The translations under genes and the position numbers were made by a program. Under the pieces are notes generated by a model. The model ran no database searches and was not told where the DNA came from. It saw only the letters and a list, made by a program, of their open reading frames with translations. DNA of 64,000 nucleotides from Nitrospirillum amazonense (GTDB taxonomy: Bacteria; Pseudomonadota; Alphaproteobacteria; Azospirillales; Azospirillaceae), in contig NZ_VITN01000019.1 of assembly GCF_007828045.1 (NCBI RefSeq), positions 62,001 to 126,000 of the forward strand, read 5' to 3'. This document shows, piece by piece, positions 48,655-59,432 of this stretch; the first letter of the stretch is position 1, and every line of letters starts with the position of its first letter.

Positions 48655-51225
48655 ATGCCTGCGCCCCTGAAACTCCGCCGCTTCTCCGCCTGGCTGTCCT
48701 GGCCCGGGCTGACGGGCGTCGTCGTCATCCTTCTCGGGCTGGCGCTGGCGATCCCCGGTGGCTGGCTGGTGGTGGCAGGTGGCAGCTGGTACTACCTCCT
48801 GGCCGGCCTGACGCTGGTTGCGGTGGGCGTGTTGCTGGGCCTGGGCCGGTGGGAGGCCTTATGGCTGTACGCCCTGCTGTTCCTGGCAACGGCGCTTTGG
48901 GCCTACTGGGAGGTGGGACTGGACGGCTGGCAGCTCGTTCCCCGCCTGCTGACGCCGGCCTTGCTGGGCGTCTGGCTCAGCCTGCCGTGGGTGGTGCGTC
49001 CCCTGCATGGCGCGCCGCGCCCGGCAGGGCCGCCGGAGGACGATCCCCTAGCCACGCACAGCGTCCAGCCCCGGCCCCTGACCTACCGGCCCTGGCTGGG
49101 CGTGGGAGTCTACGCCCTGGCGGTACTGGCGATCCTGGTGCTGGGCTACCGCGTCTCGGCCATCCGCACGGTGGACGGCGGCCCTCTGGTGGGCGGCAAG
49201 CCCGTCACGGAACCGGCGCCCAACCCGCCGGTGCCCGAGGGCGGCTGGCAGTATTACGGCCGCACCGCCGATGGCGACCGCTTTTCCCCCTTGAGCCAAA
49301 TCCGACCGGACAATGTGAACCAGCTGGACTTGGCCTGGTACTACCGCACCGGCGACATGCCCAGCGACTTCGAGAACCAGGACGGGCGGGAATTCAATTT
49401 CGAGGCGACGCCCATCAAGGTGAACGACACCCTTTATTTCTGCACGCCGCACCGTCAGGTCATCGCCCTGGACGCCACTGCCGGTACCGTGAAGTGGAAA
49501 TACGATCCCCACAACGACACCTCGGCCAACGAGTACCTGGCCTGCCGGGGCGTGGCCTATTACGAGAAGCCGGCCGAGGCTGCCCCCACGCCCCTTGGCC
49601 CCCCGGCCAACCCCATGGCCGCCGCCTGCCCCCGGCGCATCATCGCCACCACGGCGGACGCCCGCCTGATGGCCCTGGATGCCGACACGGGACAGCCTTG
49701 CCCCGATTTCGGCAGCAACGGCTACGTCAGCCTGACAGACGCCATGGGCCCGGTGCCGCCCGGCTTCCACTTCATCACCTCGCAGCCGCTGGTGGTGAAC
49801 AATCGCGTCATCCTGGGTGGCTGGATCTACGACAACCAGTCCAAGGGCGAACCCTCGGGCGTGGTGCGCGCCTATGATCCCGTCAGCGGCGCGCTGGCCT
49901 GGGCCTGGGACATGGGCCGGCCCGACCCCACGGCGCCGCTGAAGCCGGGTGAGGTGTATACCCGCGGCACGCCCAACGGCTGGGGCACCTACACCGCCGA
50001 CCCGGCGCTGGGCCTGGTCTACATTCCCCTGGGCAACGCCACGCCGGACTATTACGGCGCCGACCGCCGCCCCTTCGACGACGCCTATTCCAGCGCCCTG
50101 GTGGCGCTGGATATCGCCACGGGGCAGGAGCGCTGGCACTTCCAGACCGTGCACCATGACGTCTGGGATTTCGATCTGCCCGTGGGCCCCTCGCTGGTGG
50201 AGGTATCGACGCCCGACGGCGTCGTCCCGGCCCTGGTGCAGACCACCAAGATGGGGGAGCTGTATCTGCTGGACCGGCGTGACGGCCATCCGCTGGCGCG
50301 GGTGGAGGAGAAGGCGGTGCCCGGCCGGGGCCTGCCGGGTGAGCGCCTCTCCCCCACCCAGCCCTTTTCCACCGGCATGCCCTCGCTGACCCCGCCACCG
50401 TTGAGGGCCACGGACGCCTGGGGCGCCACGCCCATCGACCAATTGCTGTGCCGGCTGGATTTCCAGCGCCGGCGCTATGATGGGCTTTATACCCCGCCCA
50501 CGCTGGACCGAGGGACCATCGCCTATCCCGCCTTCGACGGCGTGGTCGACTGGCACGGCGCCAGCATCGACCCCAGCCGCCACCTGCTGATCGCCAACGC
50601 CAGCTACATCCCCTTCACCGTCGACATCCTGCCGCGCGAGGAGGCGATGAAGAAGGGCATGATCAAGCCGTGGAAGGGATGGAGCGAACCCTATCCCAAG
50701 CCCAAGGACTTCAGCATCGGGCCGCAGTACGGCACACCCTATGCCGCCGTGGTCCAGCCCTGGCTGGGGGCGTTCGGCGCCCCCTGCCACGCTCCGCCCT
50801 GGGGGAAGCTGGTGGCCATCGACCTGCAGAGCCGCACGGTCGTCTGGCAGCGCCCCCTGGGCACCACGCGGGACACCAACCTGTTCAACACGCGGACGAA
50901 CCTGCCCCTGCCGACCGGCATCTTCAACATCGGCGGCAACCTGGTGACGGCCAGCGGCGTCATCTTCATCGGCGCCACCGCCGACCAGTACCTGCGCGCC
51001 TTCGACGAGCATACGGGGCGGGAGCTGTGGAAGGCGCGCCTGCCGGCGGGCGGCCAGGCCAACCCCATGACCTATCAGGGCAAGGACGGACGGCAGTACG
51101 TGGTCATCGCCGCTGGCGGGCACGGCGGGCTGCGCACGCGCAACGGCGATTACATCATGGCCTACGCCCTGCCCACGCCGGGCGCCAGCGTGGTGGGGAT
51201 GGAGAACCACCCTGGAAGCCATTGA
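48655..51225 (+). CDS. gcd: Membrane-bound PQQ-dependent glucose dehydrogenase
   Basis: An 856-residue quinoprotein that oxidises glucose to gluconolactone in the periplasm, passing electrons to ubiquinone. Five transmembrane segments occupy about residues 15-175. The eight-bladed propeller follows, with the start WQYYGRTADGDRFSPLSQI, the catalytic Asp502 in TVHHDVWDFDLPVGP, the NLFNTRTNLPLPTG block and the C-terminal GHGGLRTRNGDYIMAY. GGAGG lies 9 bases before the ATG at 48655. It is somewhat longer than the roughly 800-residue Escherichia coli enzyme, mostly in the linker after the membrane part. No PQQ biosynthesis genes are in the window. Confidence 0.95.
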   Translation: MPAPLKLRRFSAWLSWPGLTGVVVILLGLALAIPGGWLVVAGGSWYYLLAGLTLVAVGVLLGLGRWEALWLYALLFLATALWAYWEVGLDGWQLVPRLLTPALLGVWLSLPWVVRPLHGAPRPAGPPEDDPLATHSVQPRPLTYRPWLGVGVYALAVLAILVLGYRVSAIRTVDGGPLVGGKPVTEPAPNPPVPEGGWQYYGRTADGDRFSPLSQIRPDNVNQLDLAWYYRTGDMPSDFENQDGREFNFEATPIKVNDTLYFCTPHRQVIALDATAGTVKWKYDPHNDTSANEYLACRGVAYYEKPAEAAPTPLGPPANPMAAACPRRIIATTADARLMALDADTGQPCPDFGSNGYVSLTDAMGPVPPGFHFITSQPLVVNNRVILGGWIYDNQSKGEPSGVVRAYDPVSGALAWAWDMGRPDPTAPLKPGEVYTRGTPNGWGTYTADPALGLVYIPLGNATPDYYGADRRPFDDAYSSALVALDIATGQERWHFQTVHHDVWDFDLPVGPSLVEVSTPDGVVPALVQTTKMGELYLLDRRDGHPLARVEEKAVPGRGLPGERLSPTQPFSTGMPSLTPPPLRATDAWGATPIDQLLCRLDFQRRRYDGLYTPPTLDRGTIAYPAFDGVVDWHGASIDPSRHLLIANASYIPFTVDILPREEAMKKGMIKPWKGWSEPYPKPKDFSIGPQYGTPYAAVVQPWLGAFGAPCHAPPWGKLVAIDLQSRTVVWQRPLGTTRDTNLFNTRTNLPLPTGIFNIGGNLVTASGVIFIGATADQYLRAFDEHTGRELWKARLPAGGQANPMTYQGKDGRQYVVIAAGGHGGLRTRNGDYIMAYALPTPGASVVGMENHPGSH

Positions 51226-51312
51226 AGCGTAGAGATTTTTTCATTCCGGACGGGAACCGGCGGCGCCTGAGGATGTTGCCTGCATGGGCGGACATTATTC
51301 GAGGGGGCACGC

Positions 51313-52848
<1,536 letters not shown>

Positions 52849-52859
52849 CGCCGGGTCGC

Positions 52860-53366
52860 TTATTCCGCCGCCATGGCGTTGATGTGCGACTTGGCCAGCA
52901 TGGTCAGCTTCTCGTCCGTGGCCTTTTCCTCTTCCAGGTTCTGGTACAGCAGGGCGGCGCAGTCGTCGCGGCCCAGCAGCTTGGCCCAGGTCACCAGCGT
53001 GCCGTAGCGCGAGATCTCGTAATGCTCCACCGCCTGGCCGGCGGCGACCAAGGCGGCGTCCAGCACCTGCTTGTCGTCCACGTCGCCGGCGATGTCGTCG
53101 GTCTCGTCTATGATGCCGTCGATGGCCGGGCACTTCACCGCTTCCGGCTCCACGCCGTGCTGGCGGAACACCTGCTCCAGCCGCTGGATCTGGCCCTCGG
53201 TTTCCCGCAGGTGGGTCTGGAAGCCCTGCTTCAGTTCCGGGTTGGTGGCCTTCTCGATCATGTCGGGCAGCGCCTTCAGGATGCGCTTCTCCGCGTAGTA
53301 GATGTCCTTCAGCTGATGAACGAACAGGTCGTTCATGGTCTCAATGTCCTTGGTGAACAAACCCAT
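52860..53366 (-). CDS. DUF892 ferritin-like protein (YciE/YciF type)
   Basis: A 168-residue four-helix-bundle protein of the DUF892 family. Conserved blocks are LFVHQLKDIYYAEKRILKALPDMIEKA, HLRETEGQIQRLEQVF and AVEHYEISRYGTL, which supply the Glu/His ligands of a di-iron-like site, and LLYQNLEEEKATDEKLT. GGAGGA precedes the ATG at 53366. Family members are induced by stress and may store or oxidise iron. It converges on otsA, with 11 bases between stops, and is upstream-linked to the DUF3775 gene on the same strand. Confidence 0.92.
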   Translation of the reverse strand: MGLFTKDIETMNDLFVHQLKDIYYAEKRILKALPDMIEKATNPELKQGFQTHLRETEGQIQRLEQVFRQHGVEPEAVKCPAIDGIIDETDDIAGDVDDKQVLDAALVAAGQAVEHYEISRYGTLVTWAKLLGRDDCAALLYQNLEEEKATDEKLTMLAKSHINAMAAE

Positions 53367-53494
53367 GGTGTTCCTCCTGGGGATTGGACGCGGGATGTGT
53401 TTATGGCGCCGGCGTCGGTGGGGGCTGCCGGCCACCACTCAATTCCTGAACCCCGACCCGGTTCCGGGATTTTTGAATGCCCCTTTCGCCGCCG

Positions 53495-53944
53495 TCACAG
53501 GCGGTTCACCTCGAATTCCTCACAGGAATAGCCCAGGGCGGCCAGGCCCTCCTCCAGGAAATCGCCCAGGGTGGGGATGCCGATGAGGTAGCGGGCGGAC
53601 CTTTCCCGGTGCCGCTCGAACGCCAGGGCGCGGGCCTCGTTCCATTCGGCCGCGGTGTAGTCGCCACGCCCGATCCAGGTCAGGGTGATCAGGTCCACCA
53701 CCTCATCCTCGTTCAGGGATGTGATGGCCCCCACCAGTTCCGCCTGGGTGGGGTCGTCGTCGTAATCCTCCAGGATGCCACGCTCGCCGTCATCGGCGGG
53801 GTTGGATGCCGGGTCCGGTTCCACCGGATCGACTTTCACGTCGAATTCCCGCGCCTTGACGATAATGAAGCAGACCTTTTCCAGGCTGATGTTGAGCTCC
53901 GCCGCCGGGGTGCCGTCGCCGGTGGTTTCCTGGGTATTGGACAT
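53495..53944 (-). CDS. DUF3775 family protein
   Basis: A 149-residue acidic protein. The order LEKVCFIIVKAREFDVKV, EDYDDDPTQAELVGAITSLNEDEVVDLITLTWIGRGDY, ARALAFERHRERSARYLIGIPTLGDFLEEGLAALGYSCEEF is that of the alphaproteobacterial DUF3775 family. Its function is unknown. GGAGGG lies 10 bases before the ATG at 53944; the extension to 54007 is unlikely. It is followed after 128 bases by the DUF892 gene on the same strand, hinting at joint stress regulation. It is divergent from an MFS transporter. Confidence 0.9.
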   Translation of the reverse strand: MSNTQETTGDGTPAAELNISLEKVCFIIVKAREFDVKVDPVEPDPASNPADDGERGILEDYDDDPTQAELVGAITSLNEDEVVDLITLTWIGRGDYTAAEWNEARALAFERHRERSARYLIGIPTLGDFLEEGLAALGYSCEEFEVNRL

Positions 53945-54177
53945 CGTAGGGGACCCTCCGTTTTCACCGCCGGGAAAACCGGCCGCGCGGGGGCAAAGTT
54001 CCCGCACGGCGCCAAACGCACCGGTTTAGCCCAGCCTCACGGGCACCAAAATCACGCTTCTGATTTAACGATAAATCCATTAAGCGGGATTCACAGCCAT
54101 GTGCCGGCCACCGGTGCCGGCCCCGTGACCGGGACCGCGGGGTGATGCCCCCACCCTCTATTTGACTGGGAAAGTTC
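53945..54177. promoter_or_regulatory. Divergent DUF3775/MFS intergenic region
   Basis: The spacer includes an AT-rich patch (about 54059-54082) that could hold promoters. It also has a near-palindromic GC-rich stretch around 54103-54121 centred on CACCGGTG with GCCGG/CCGGC flanks. No gene is supported. Confidence 0.35.
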
Positions 54178-55317
54178 ATGAGCCCCCTTTCCATTCCCGC
54201 CGGCGCCCGCCTGGCCACACGCCTCGCCTTCCTGGCCGCCGGGTTCGCCATGGCCTGCTGGGCGCCGCTGGTGCCGCTGGCCAAGGCCCGTGTCGGGACC
54301 GACGATGGTCAACTGGGCCTGATCCTGCTGTGCCTGGGGATCGGCTCCATCCTGGCCATGCCGCTGACCGGATTTCTCAGCGCCCGCTGGGGCAGCAAGC
54401 CCATGATCCTGGCTGGCGGCGCCGCCCTTGCCCTGTTGTTGCCGCTGCTGTCCGTGGCCGGCCAGGTGCCCACCTTGGCCGCCGCCCTGCTGGGCTTCGG
54501 CGCGGCGCTGGGCACCATAGACGTGGCCATGAACGTCCATGCGGTGGAGGTGGAGCGGGGTGCCGGCCAGCCGTTGATGTCCGGCTTCCATGCCATGTTC
54601 AGCGTCGGCGGCTTCCTGGGGTCCGGTGGCATGACCCTGTTGCTGTCCACGGGAACGGCTCCCCTGGTGGCCACGCTGCTCAGCGCCGGGTTAGTGCTGG
54701 CGGCCGTCCTGCTGGCCCAGCCCGGCCTGCTGCCGGCGCGTGGCGAACCCACGCCCCTGGTGGCACCCCACGGCATCGTTCTGCTGCTGGCGGCGCTGGC
54801 GGCCATCTGCTTCCTGGTCGAGGGCGCCATTCTGGACTGGAGCGCCCTGCTGGTCATTGGCGCCGGCCTGGCCGACACGGCGCAGGGCGGCTTCGGCTAC
54901 ATGGTGTTTTCCATCGCGATGACCGTGGGCCGGCTGACAGGCGACCGCATCGTTGCGCGCTTCGGCAACCGCCGGATATTGGCCTGCGGCGGTGCCGGCG
55001 CCATCTTGGGACTGGCTCTGCTGCTGATGGCACCCACGGCGGCAGTGGCCACCGCCGGGTTCCTGCTGATCGGCCTCGGCGCCTCCAACATCGTGCCGGT
55101 GCTGTTCCGCCTGGCGGGCAGCCAGACCGTGATGCCGGTGGGTCTGGCCGTCGCCGCCCTGACCACCACCGGCTATGCCGGCATCCTGGCCGGCCCGGCC
55201 GGCATCGGCTTCGTCGCGCATGCCGTCGGCCTGCCCACGGCCTTTTGGCTGCTGGCCCTACTGATGGCCTTCGTGCCGCTGCTGGCCGGCCGCATCGCCC
55301 GGGCGGGGCACGCGTGA
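54178..55317 (+). CDS. MFS transporter (YbjJ-like)
   Basis: A 379-residue, 12-helix MFS protein. The helix 1 region (FLAAGFAMACWAPLVPLAKARVG), loop 2-3 (GFLSARWGSKPMILAG) and the block DVAMNVHAVEVERGAGQPLMSGFHAMFSVGGFLGSG are characteristic of the YbjJ/FucP-like group of small-molecule exporters or sugar-like permeases. Substrate unknown. Its stop codon overlaps the start of a 27-codon ORF (GTGA), suggesting coupling. It precedes a GH31 glycosidase by about 245 bases, so a sugar-related role is possible but unproven. Confidence 0.88.
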   Translation: MSPLSIPAGARLATRLAFLAAGFAMACWAPLVPLAKARVGTDDGQLGLILLCLGIGSILAMPLTGFLSARWGSKPMILAGGAALALLLPLLSVAGQVPTLAAALLGFGAALGTIDVAMNVHAVEVERGAGQPLMSGFHAMFSVGGFLGSGGMTLLLSTGTAPLVATLLSAGLVLAAVLLAQPGLLPARGEPTPLVAPHGIVLLLAALAAICFLVEGAILDWSALLVIGAGLADTAQGGFGYMVFSIAMTVGRLTGDRIVARFGNRRILACGGAGAILGLALLLMAPTAAVATAGFLLIGLGASNIVPVLFRLAGSQTVMPVGLAVAALTTTGYAGILAGPAGIGFVAHAVGLPTAFWLLALLMAFVPLLAGRIARAGHA

Positions 55318-55397
55318 GCACCAGCCATACCGACGACGGGTTCTATGAGGCGGTGGTGCGCGCCCCGGACGGCATTCCCATCGAAATCACCGTCTGA
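55314..55397 (+). CDS. 27-residue ORF coupled to the MFS gene
   Basis: The frame begins with GTG overlapping the MFS stop (GTGA) and reads STSHTDDGFYEAVVRAPDGI with a hydrophobic-acidic end PIEITV. It ends with TGA at 55397. Translational coupling by stop/start overlap is the main support. The amino-acid pattern is compact and not low-complexity. It may be a small accessory protein or chance. It was not recognised. Confidence 0.4.
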   Translation: MSTSHTDDGFYEAVVRAPDGIPIEITV

Positions 55398-55446
55398 AAT
55401 CCATTTCAACGGGACGTGGCATTCGGTTCCGGGCGCATTTTCCCGT

Positions 55447-55458
55447 CTTGGCGCCAAG
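55447..55458. promoter_or_regulatory. Palindrome upstream of the GH31 gene
   Basis: CTTGGCGCCAAG is a perfect 12-base palindrome about 100 bases before the GH31 start. An AT-rich segment (about 55485-55503) that could hold a -10 region follows it. LacI-type sugar regulators favour such centres, but no regulator gene is adjacent. Confidence 0.4.
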
Positions 55459-55561
55459 GCCGCGACGTGCGAGAAGGGTTTTGTATTATTAATATCCAAT
55501 AAAGCCGGCCGCCGCCCCTCGGGATGGACCACGCCCGGCACCCGGAGGGGATGGTCGCAAG

Positions 55562-57937
55562 ATGCTGAGTTCGAGAAAAAGGAAGCCGTTCCTGCGGGCG
55601 GCCCTGGCGGGTTTCGTGTCGGCCCTGGCCCTGACGGCCGCCCTGGCGACGACGGCGAAGGCCGACCCCATCGCGGTGCTGGACCGCTACGGCGCCTACG
55701 TCTCGGTGGAAGGCTATGGCGCCAACGTGGTGCGCGTCACCATCGCCACCGAGAAGGACCAGGCGCTGAAGGGCCCCGGGTACGGCCTGCTGCCCGGCGC
55801 CGTGGACAATGGCGGCTTCCACCGGACCAGCGACCAGGCCGGCGACAGCTTCGCCTCCAGCGCGCTGACCCTGCATGTCGATGCCGCCAAGGCGCCGCGC
55901 GTACCCTCCACCATGGAGAAGTACTTCGCGCCCCAGCTGCCGCCCGTCACCTTGCAGGTGAAGAACGCGCGCGGTGAGGTCGTGCTGAGCATGGACGGCT
56001 GGTCCATGGCGCCCCACACTGTGGCCGGAGAGAAGACCTATCAGGTCGGCGCCAGCTTCAAGTCGCCGGCGGACGAGCATTATTACGGCATGGGGCAGAA
56101 CCAACAGTCGGTCGGCCCGTTGGACCTGCGCGGCCGCACCCTGGACTGCAAGCATTGGTATGACGCGCCCGGCGGCGAAACAGTGTGCGTGCCGGTGCTG
56201 GTCAGTTCCAAGGGCTATGCCATTGTCTGGGACAACCCGGCGGAGACGGTGTTGAACGCCGGCATCAACGGCGCCACCTCCCTCACCTCCACCGTGGGGG
56301 AGCGGGTCAGCTTCTTCGTCATCACCGGCGACACGCCCGCCGACATCTACGGCGCCTACGCCCGCCTGACCGGCAAGACGCCCATTCCACCCAAGGCCGC
56401 CTTCGGCCTGATCCAGTCCAAGGCGCGGTACGACAGCCAGGATGAGATCCTGCGCGTGGCCAAGACCTACCGGCAGAAGAAGTACCCGCTGGATATCATG
56501 GTCATCGACTGGTTCTACTGGACCCGCATGGGCCAGTTGGACATCAACCCGGCGGAATTCCCCAACCCCGACGCCATGAACCAGGACCTGCACGTCATGG
56601 GCATGCAGTCCATCATCTCCATCTGGCCGCGTTTCGAAACCTCGGGCCGCTATTTCAATGAGCTGGACGCCAAGGGCTATCTGCTGAAGGACGAGGACGG
56701 CAAGAGCGTGGACGGCCTGCCCTTCCGCTCTGACCGCACGGGCGGCCTGATCGACGTGACCAACCCCGCCGCCCGCAAGTGGTTCTGGGAACACGCCCGC
56801 GACAACGTGCTGAGTCACGGCTTCGACTATCCCTGGCTGGATGAGACGGAGCCGGACCTGGTACCGGACGGCTTCTTCTATTCCATCGGTTCCGGCGACC
56901 GGTACCATAACCTGTTCCCACTGCTGCATGTGGAGGAGGCGTCGCAGGGCCTGCGGGCCTGGCGGCCCAACCGCCGGCCGCTGATCCTGTCGCGCGCGGC
57001 CTACCTGGGCGCCCAGCGCACCGGCGCCCTGTTCTGGTCGTCGGACATCAGCCCGCAGTGGGAGGTGCTGGCCCGCCAGATCCCCACCGGCCTGAACATG
57101 ACGGCCTCGGGCATCGCCTATTGGGGCAACGACATCGGCGGCTGGCAGTACCTGCCGCAAACCACCAGCTATACCGGCACGCCCCTGGTCAGCCCGGCGG
57201 GAGCGGAGGAGACGGTGGGCCAGAACCACGACTATCCGGAACTGATGGTCCGCTGGTTCCAGTACGGCACCTTCCTGCCCACCCTGCGCCTGCACGGCGA
57301 CCGCAAGCACACGGAGATCTGGGCCTTCGGTCCGGAGGCGGAGGCCATCATGGCCCGCTACGACACGCTGCGCTATACCCTGGTACCCTACCTCTATGCC
57401 CAGGCCAAGGCCACCTACGATACCGGCGTGCCCTTCATGCGGGCCTTGTGGATGGACTTCCCCCACGACCCCGCGGTGGCGAACATCGGCACGGAATACA
57501 TGTTCGGCCCGGCCTTCCTGGTGGCGCCGGTGACGGAGCCCGGCCAGACGGGCAAGCAGGTCTACCTGCCGGCCGGGACCGACTGGTATAACTACTGGAC
57601 CAACGAGAAGCTGGCCGGCGGCCAGTGGGTGACCGTGGCGTCCCCCATCGACCAGATCCCCCTGTTCGTGCGCGCGGGTTCCATCGTGCCCATGGGATCC
57701 GCCGTGCAGTCCACGGCGGAGAAGCAGAAGATCGTGGCGTTGAAGGTCTATCCCGGCCGCGACGCCAGCTTCACCGTATACGACGACGATGGCCTAAGCC
57801 TGGACTATGAGAAGGGCAAGGGCGGTGCCACGGCCACCCTGCGCTGGGACGACAAGGCGGGCAAGTTGACGGCCGCCGGCGCACGCGAACCCTTCGCCAA
57901 GGCCCCGGCCGAGCTGGTGCAGGTCATGGGCCGTTAA
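55562..57937 (+). CDS. Secreted GH31 family glycoside hydrolase
   Basis: A 791-residue alpha-glycosidase with an N-terminal Sec signal (ALAGFVSALALTAALATTAKA). The GH31 barrel is visible: YPLDIMVIDWFYW, ISIWPRF, the nucleophile Asp427 in YPWLDETEPD, LSRAAYLGAQRTGALFWSSDI, IAYWGNDIGGWQ and the RWFQYGTFLPTLRLHG block. A C-terminal beta-domain (YDDDGLSLDYEKG) completes it. The WLDETEPD variant and overall layout suggest alpha-xylosidase or a related specificity rather than maltase, but this cannot be fixed by eye. A GGAGGGG stretch lies upstream of the ATG. A strong terminator follows the stop. Confidence 0.93.
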   Translation: MLSSRKRKPFLRAALAGFVSALALTAALATTAKADPIAVLDRYGAYVSVEGYGANVVRVTIATEKDQALKGPGYGLLPGAVDNGGFHRTSDQAGDSFASSALTLHVDAAKAPRVPSTMEKYFAPQLPPVTLQVKNARGEVVLSMDGWSMAPHTVAGEKTYQVGASFKSPADEHYYGMGQNQQSVGPLDLRGRTLDCKHWYDAPGGETVCVPVLVSSKGYAIVWDNPAETVLNAGINGATSLTSTVGERVSFFVITGDTPADIYGAYARLTGKTPIPPKAAFGLIQSKARYDSQDEILRVAKTYRQKKYPLDIMVIDWFYWTRMGQLDINPAEFPNPDAMNQDLHVMGMQSIISIWPRFETSGRYFNELDAKGYLLKDEDGKSVDGLPFRSDRTGGLIDVTNPAARKWFWEHARDNVLSHGFDYPWLDETEPDLVPDGFFYSIGSGDRYHNLFPLLHVEEASQGLRAWRPNRRPLILSRAAYLGAQRTGALFWSSDISPQWEVLARQIPTGLNMTASGIAYWGNDIGGWQYLPQTTSYTGTPLVSPAGAEETVGQNHDYPELMVRWFQYGTFLPTLRLHGDRKHTEIWAFGPEAEAIMARYDTLRYTLVPYLYAQAKATYDTGVPFMRALWMDFPHDPAVANIGTEYMFGPAFLVAPVTEPGQTGKQVYLPAGTDWYNYWTNEKLAGGQWVTVASPIDQIPLFVRAGSIVPMGSAVQSTAEKQKIVALKVYPGRDASFTVYDDDGLSLDYEKGKGGATATLRWDDKAGKLTAAGAREPFAKAPAELVQVMGR

Positions 57938-57967
57938 GCGGCATGTGACACGCGTCATTTTACACAA

Positions 57968-57998
57968 GAAACGGCCGCGCTACTGTCGCGGCCGTTTC
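57968..57998 (+). terminator. Terminator after the GH31 gene
   Basis: GAAACGGCCGCG (57968-57979) and CGCGGCCGTTTC (57987-57998) pair over 12 bases with a 7-base loop. The stem is flanked by A-rich and T-rich ends, 30 bases after the stop codon. Confidence 0.88.
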
Positions 57999-58132
57999 CA
58001 TTTCATGAGGCGGGCTCAAGGAACCGCGACGGTCGCTTGAGCATTGTCAAATTGTTGACGCCCCGGCGGGGGCTTTATAGCTTCCGGGCGCAGCCTTCGC
58101 TGGCGCATGGACGCGTGGGCGGAGGGATGGCG

Positions 58133-59002
58133 ATGCCGGTGCTTGGGGGACGGTTGGCTTTGGTGCGCCGTGAAAAAGCAGCAGCCCAGCTGACCGGCGA
58201 CGGTCTGTGGGATCGCATCCGGACCGAGGCGGAGGACGCGCTGGCCGGCGCGCCCATGCTGGCGCCCCTGTTCCTGGATTCCATCATCAACCAATCCTCG
58301 TTCGAGACCGCGCTGTTCCACCGCATCGCGGCGCGCCTGAAGAACGACGTGGTGTCCCAGCCGCTGATCGTCGATACCTTCAACCAGGCGGCAGCCGACG
58401 ACACCGCCCTGGCGGCGGCCCTGCGCGCCGACATCGCCGCCGTGCTGGACCGTGACCCGGCCTGCGACCGACTGATCGAGCCCTTCCTCTATTTCAAGGG
58501 CTTCCACGCCATCCAGACCCATCGGTTGGCGCACTGGCTGTGGATCAACGGGGCACGGGACTTCGCGCTGTACCTGCAGAGCCGGTCATCCGAGGTGTTC
58601 CAGACCGACATCCACCCGGCGGCCACCATCGGCCAAGGCGTCTTCCTCGACCACGCGACAGGCCTGGTGGTAGGCGAGACGGCGGTGATCGAGGATGACG
58701 TGTCGCTGCTGCAGGATGTGACTCTGGGCGGCACAGGCAAGAACACGACCGACCGCCATCCCAAGGTGCGCAAGGGCACGATCATCGGCGCCGGCGCCAA
58801 GATCCTGGGCAATATCGAGATCGGCGCCTATACCCGGGTAGCAGCCGGTTCCGTGGTGCTGCGGCCGACGGAGCCCTATTCCACCGTCGCCGGCATCCCG
58901 GCCAAGGTGGTGAAGGTGGACGAGGCGGGGCGGCAGGCGGCCCAGCAGCTGGACCAGGTGCTGAGCGACCTGGCCTACAACTCTTTCAATTACTCCATTT
59001 AG
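58133..59002 (+). CDS. cysE: Serine O-acetyltransferase
   Basis: Catalyses acetyl transfer from acetyl-CoA to serine, the first step of cysteine synthesis. The 289-residue protein has the N-terminal helical SATase domain (LWDRIRTEAEDALAGAPMLAPLFLDSIINQSSFETAL). The left-handed beta-helix follows with DIHPAATIGQGVFLDHATGLVVGETAVIEDDVSLLQDVTLGGTGK, including the catalytic Asp-His pair, and RHPKVRKGTIIGAGAKILGNI. GGAGGG lies 6 bases before the ATG at 58133, which is preferred over 58127 and 58037. The C-terminus ends in YSI; a C-terminal Ile is the feature that lets SATase bind cysteine synthase. Confidence 0.95.
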   Translation: MPVLGGRLALVRREKAAAQLTGDGLWDRIRTEAEDALAGAPMLAPLFLDSIINQSSFETALFHRIAARLKNDVVSQPLIVDTFNQAAADDTALAAALRADIAAVLDRDPACDRLIEPFLYFKGFHAIQTHRLAHWLWINGARDFALYLQSRSSEVFQTDIHPAATIGQGVFLDHATGLVVGETAVIEDDVSLLQDVTLGGTGKNTTDRHPKVRKGTIIGAGAKILGNIEIGAYTRVAAGSVVLRPTEPYSTVAGIPAKVVKVDEAGRQAAQQLDQVLSDLAYNSFNYSI

Positions 59003-59386
59003 GGTCCCCGCCAACTTTGTTGCGGGGCTTGAGCGCCACCTTGACGGGCGCGGCAAGTCGGTCAGGCTGTTTGCCCTGGTGAATGCCACTCGACCCGTCA
59101 AGAAGCCCCCATGGGCACCCCTCCCCCTCTTGCCTCCCGTGCCGGCCGCCTTCTTCGGCGCCACCGCCCTGGCCACCACCCCGGTGCGCGTGGCGGCGCG
59201 GGGCGATACCGGCGTCCTGGCGCAACTGACCCCAGCGCTGTTCCTGCTGGCCAATGTGGTGGTGGGCGTGGTGGCCGTTGGTACCGTCTACCGCGCCCTG
59301 CAAGGCCGGCTGCTACCCCCGCCGGCCATCGAGATCGTGGGGAATGGAAGACCAAGGCATTTGGGCCCCTGGCCTTCCCTTCCTGG
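59003..59386. other. Region between cysE and the autotransporter
   Basis: A 384-base stretch. It holds the cysE terminator and one doubtful small ORF; the rest shows no recognisable feature. Confidence 0.45.
59006..59027 (+). terminator. Hairpin after cysE
   Basis: CCCCGC-c-AAC (59006-59015) pairs with GTTGCGGGG (59019-59027) with one bulge and a TTT loop, four bases after the stop codon. The trailing CTT is short, so it is a weak or rho-assisted terminator. Confidence 0.65.
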
Positions 59387-59432
59387 TCAGAACGCCCAGC
59401 TGGCGCGTAAAACGCCGGCGTGGCTTTGGTAG
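59079..59432 (+). CDS. Doubtful small membrane-like ORF
   Basis: A 117-codon frame with a Pro-rich start and one hydrophobic stretch (LTPALFLLANVVVGVVAVGTVYRAL). No ribosome site is evident. The last 46 bases overlap the opposing autotransporter gene. A shorter membrane peptide is conceivable, but the frame could equally be chance in GC-rich DNA. Confidence 0.22.
   Translation: MNATRPVKKPPWAPLPLLPPVPAAFFGATALATTPVRVAARGDTGVLAQLTPALFLLANVVVGVVAVGTVYRALQGRLLPPPAIEIVGNGRPRHLGPWPSLPGQNAQLARKTPAWLW

Noticed and set aside
49048-51222. 724-codon open frame opposite the glucose dehydrogenase gene
   Set aside because: Mirror of a well-conserved quinoprotein gene; no motifs, no ribosome site.
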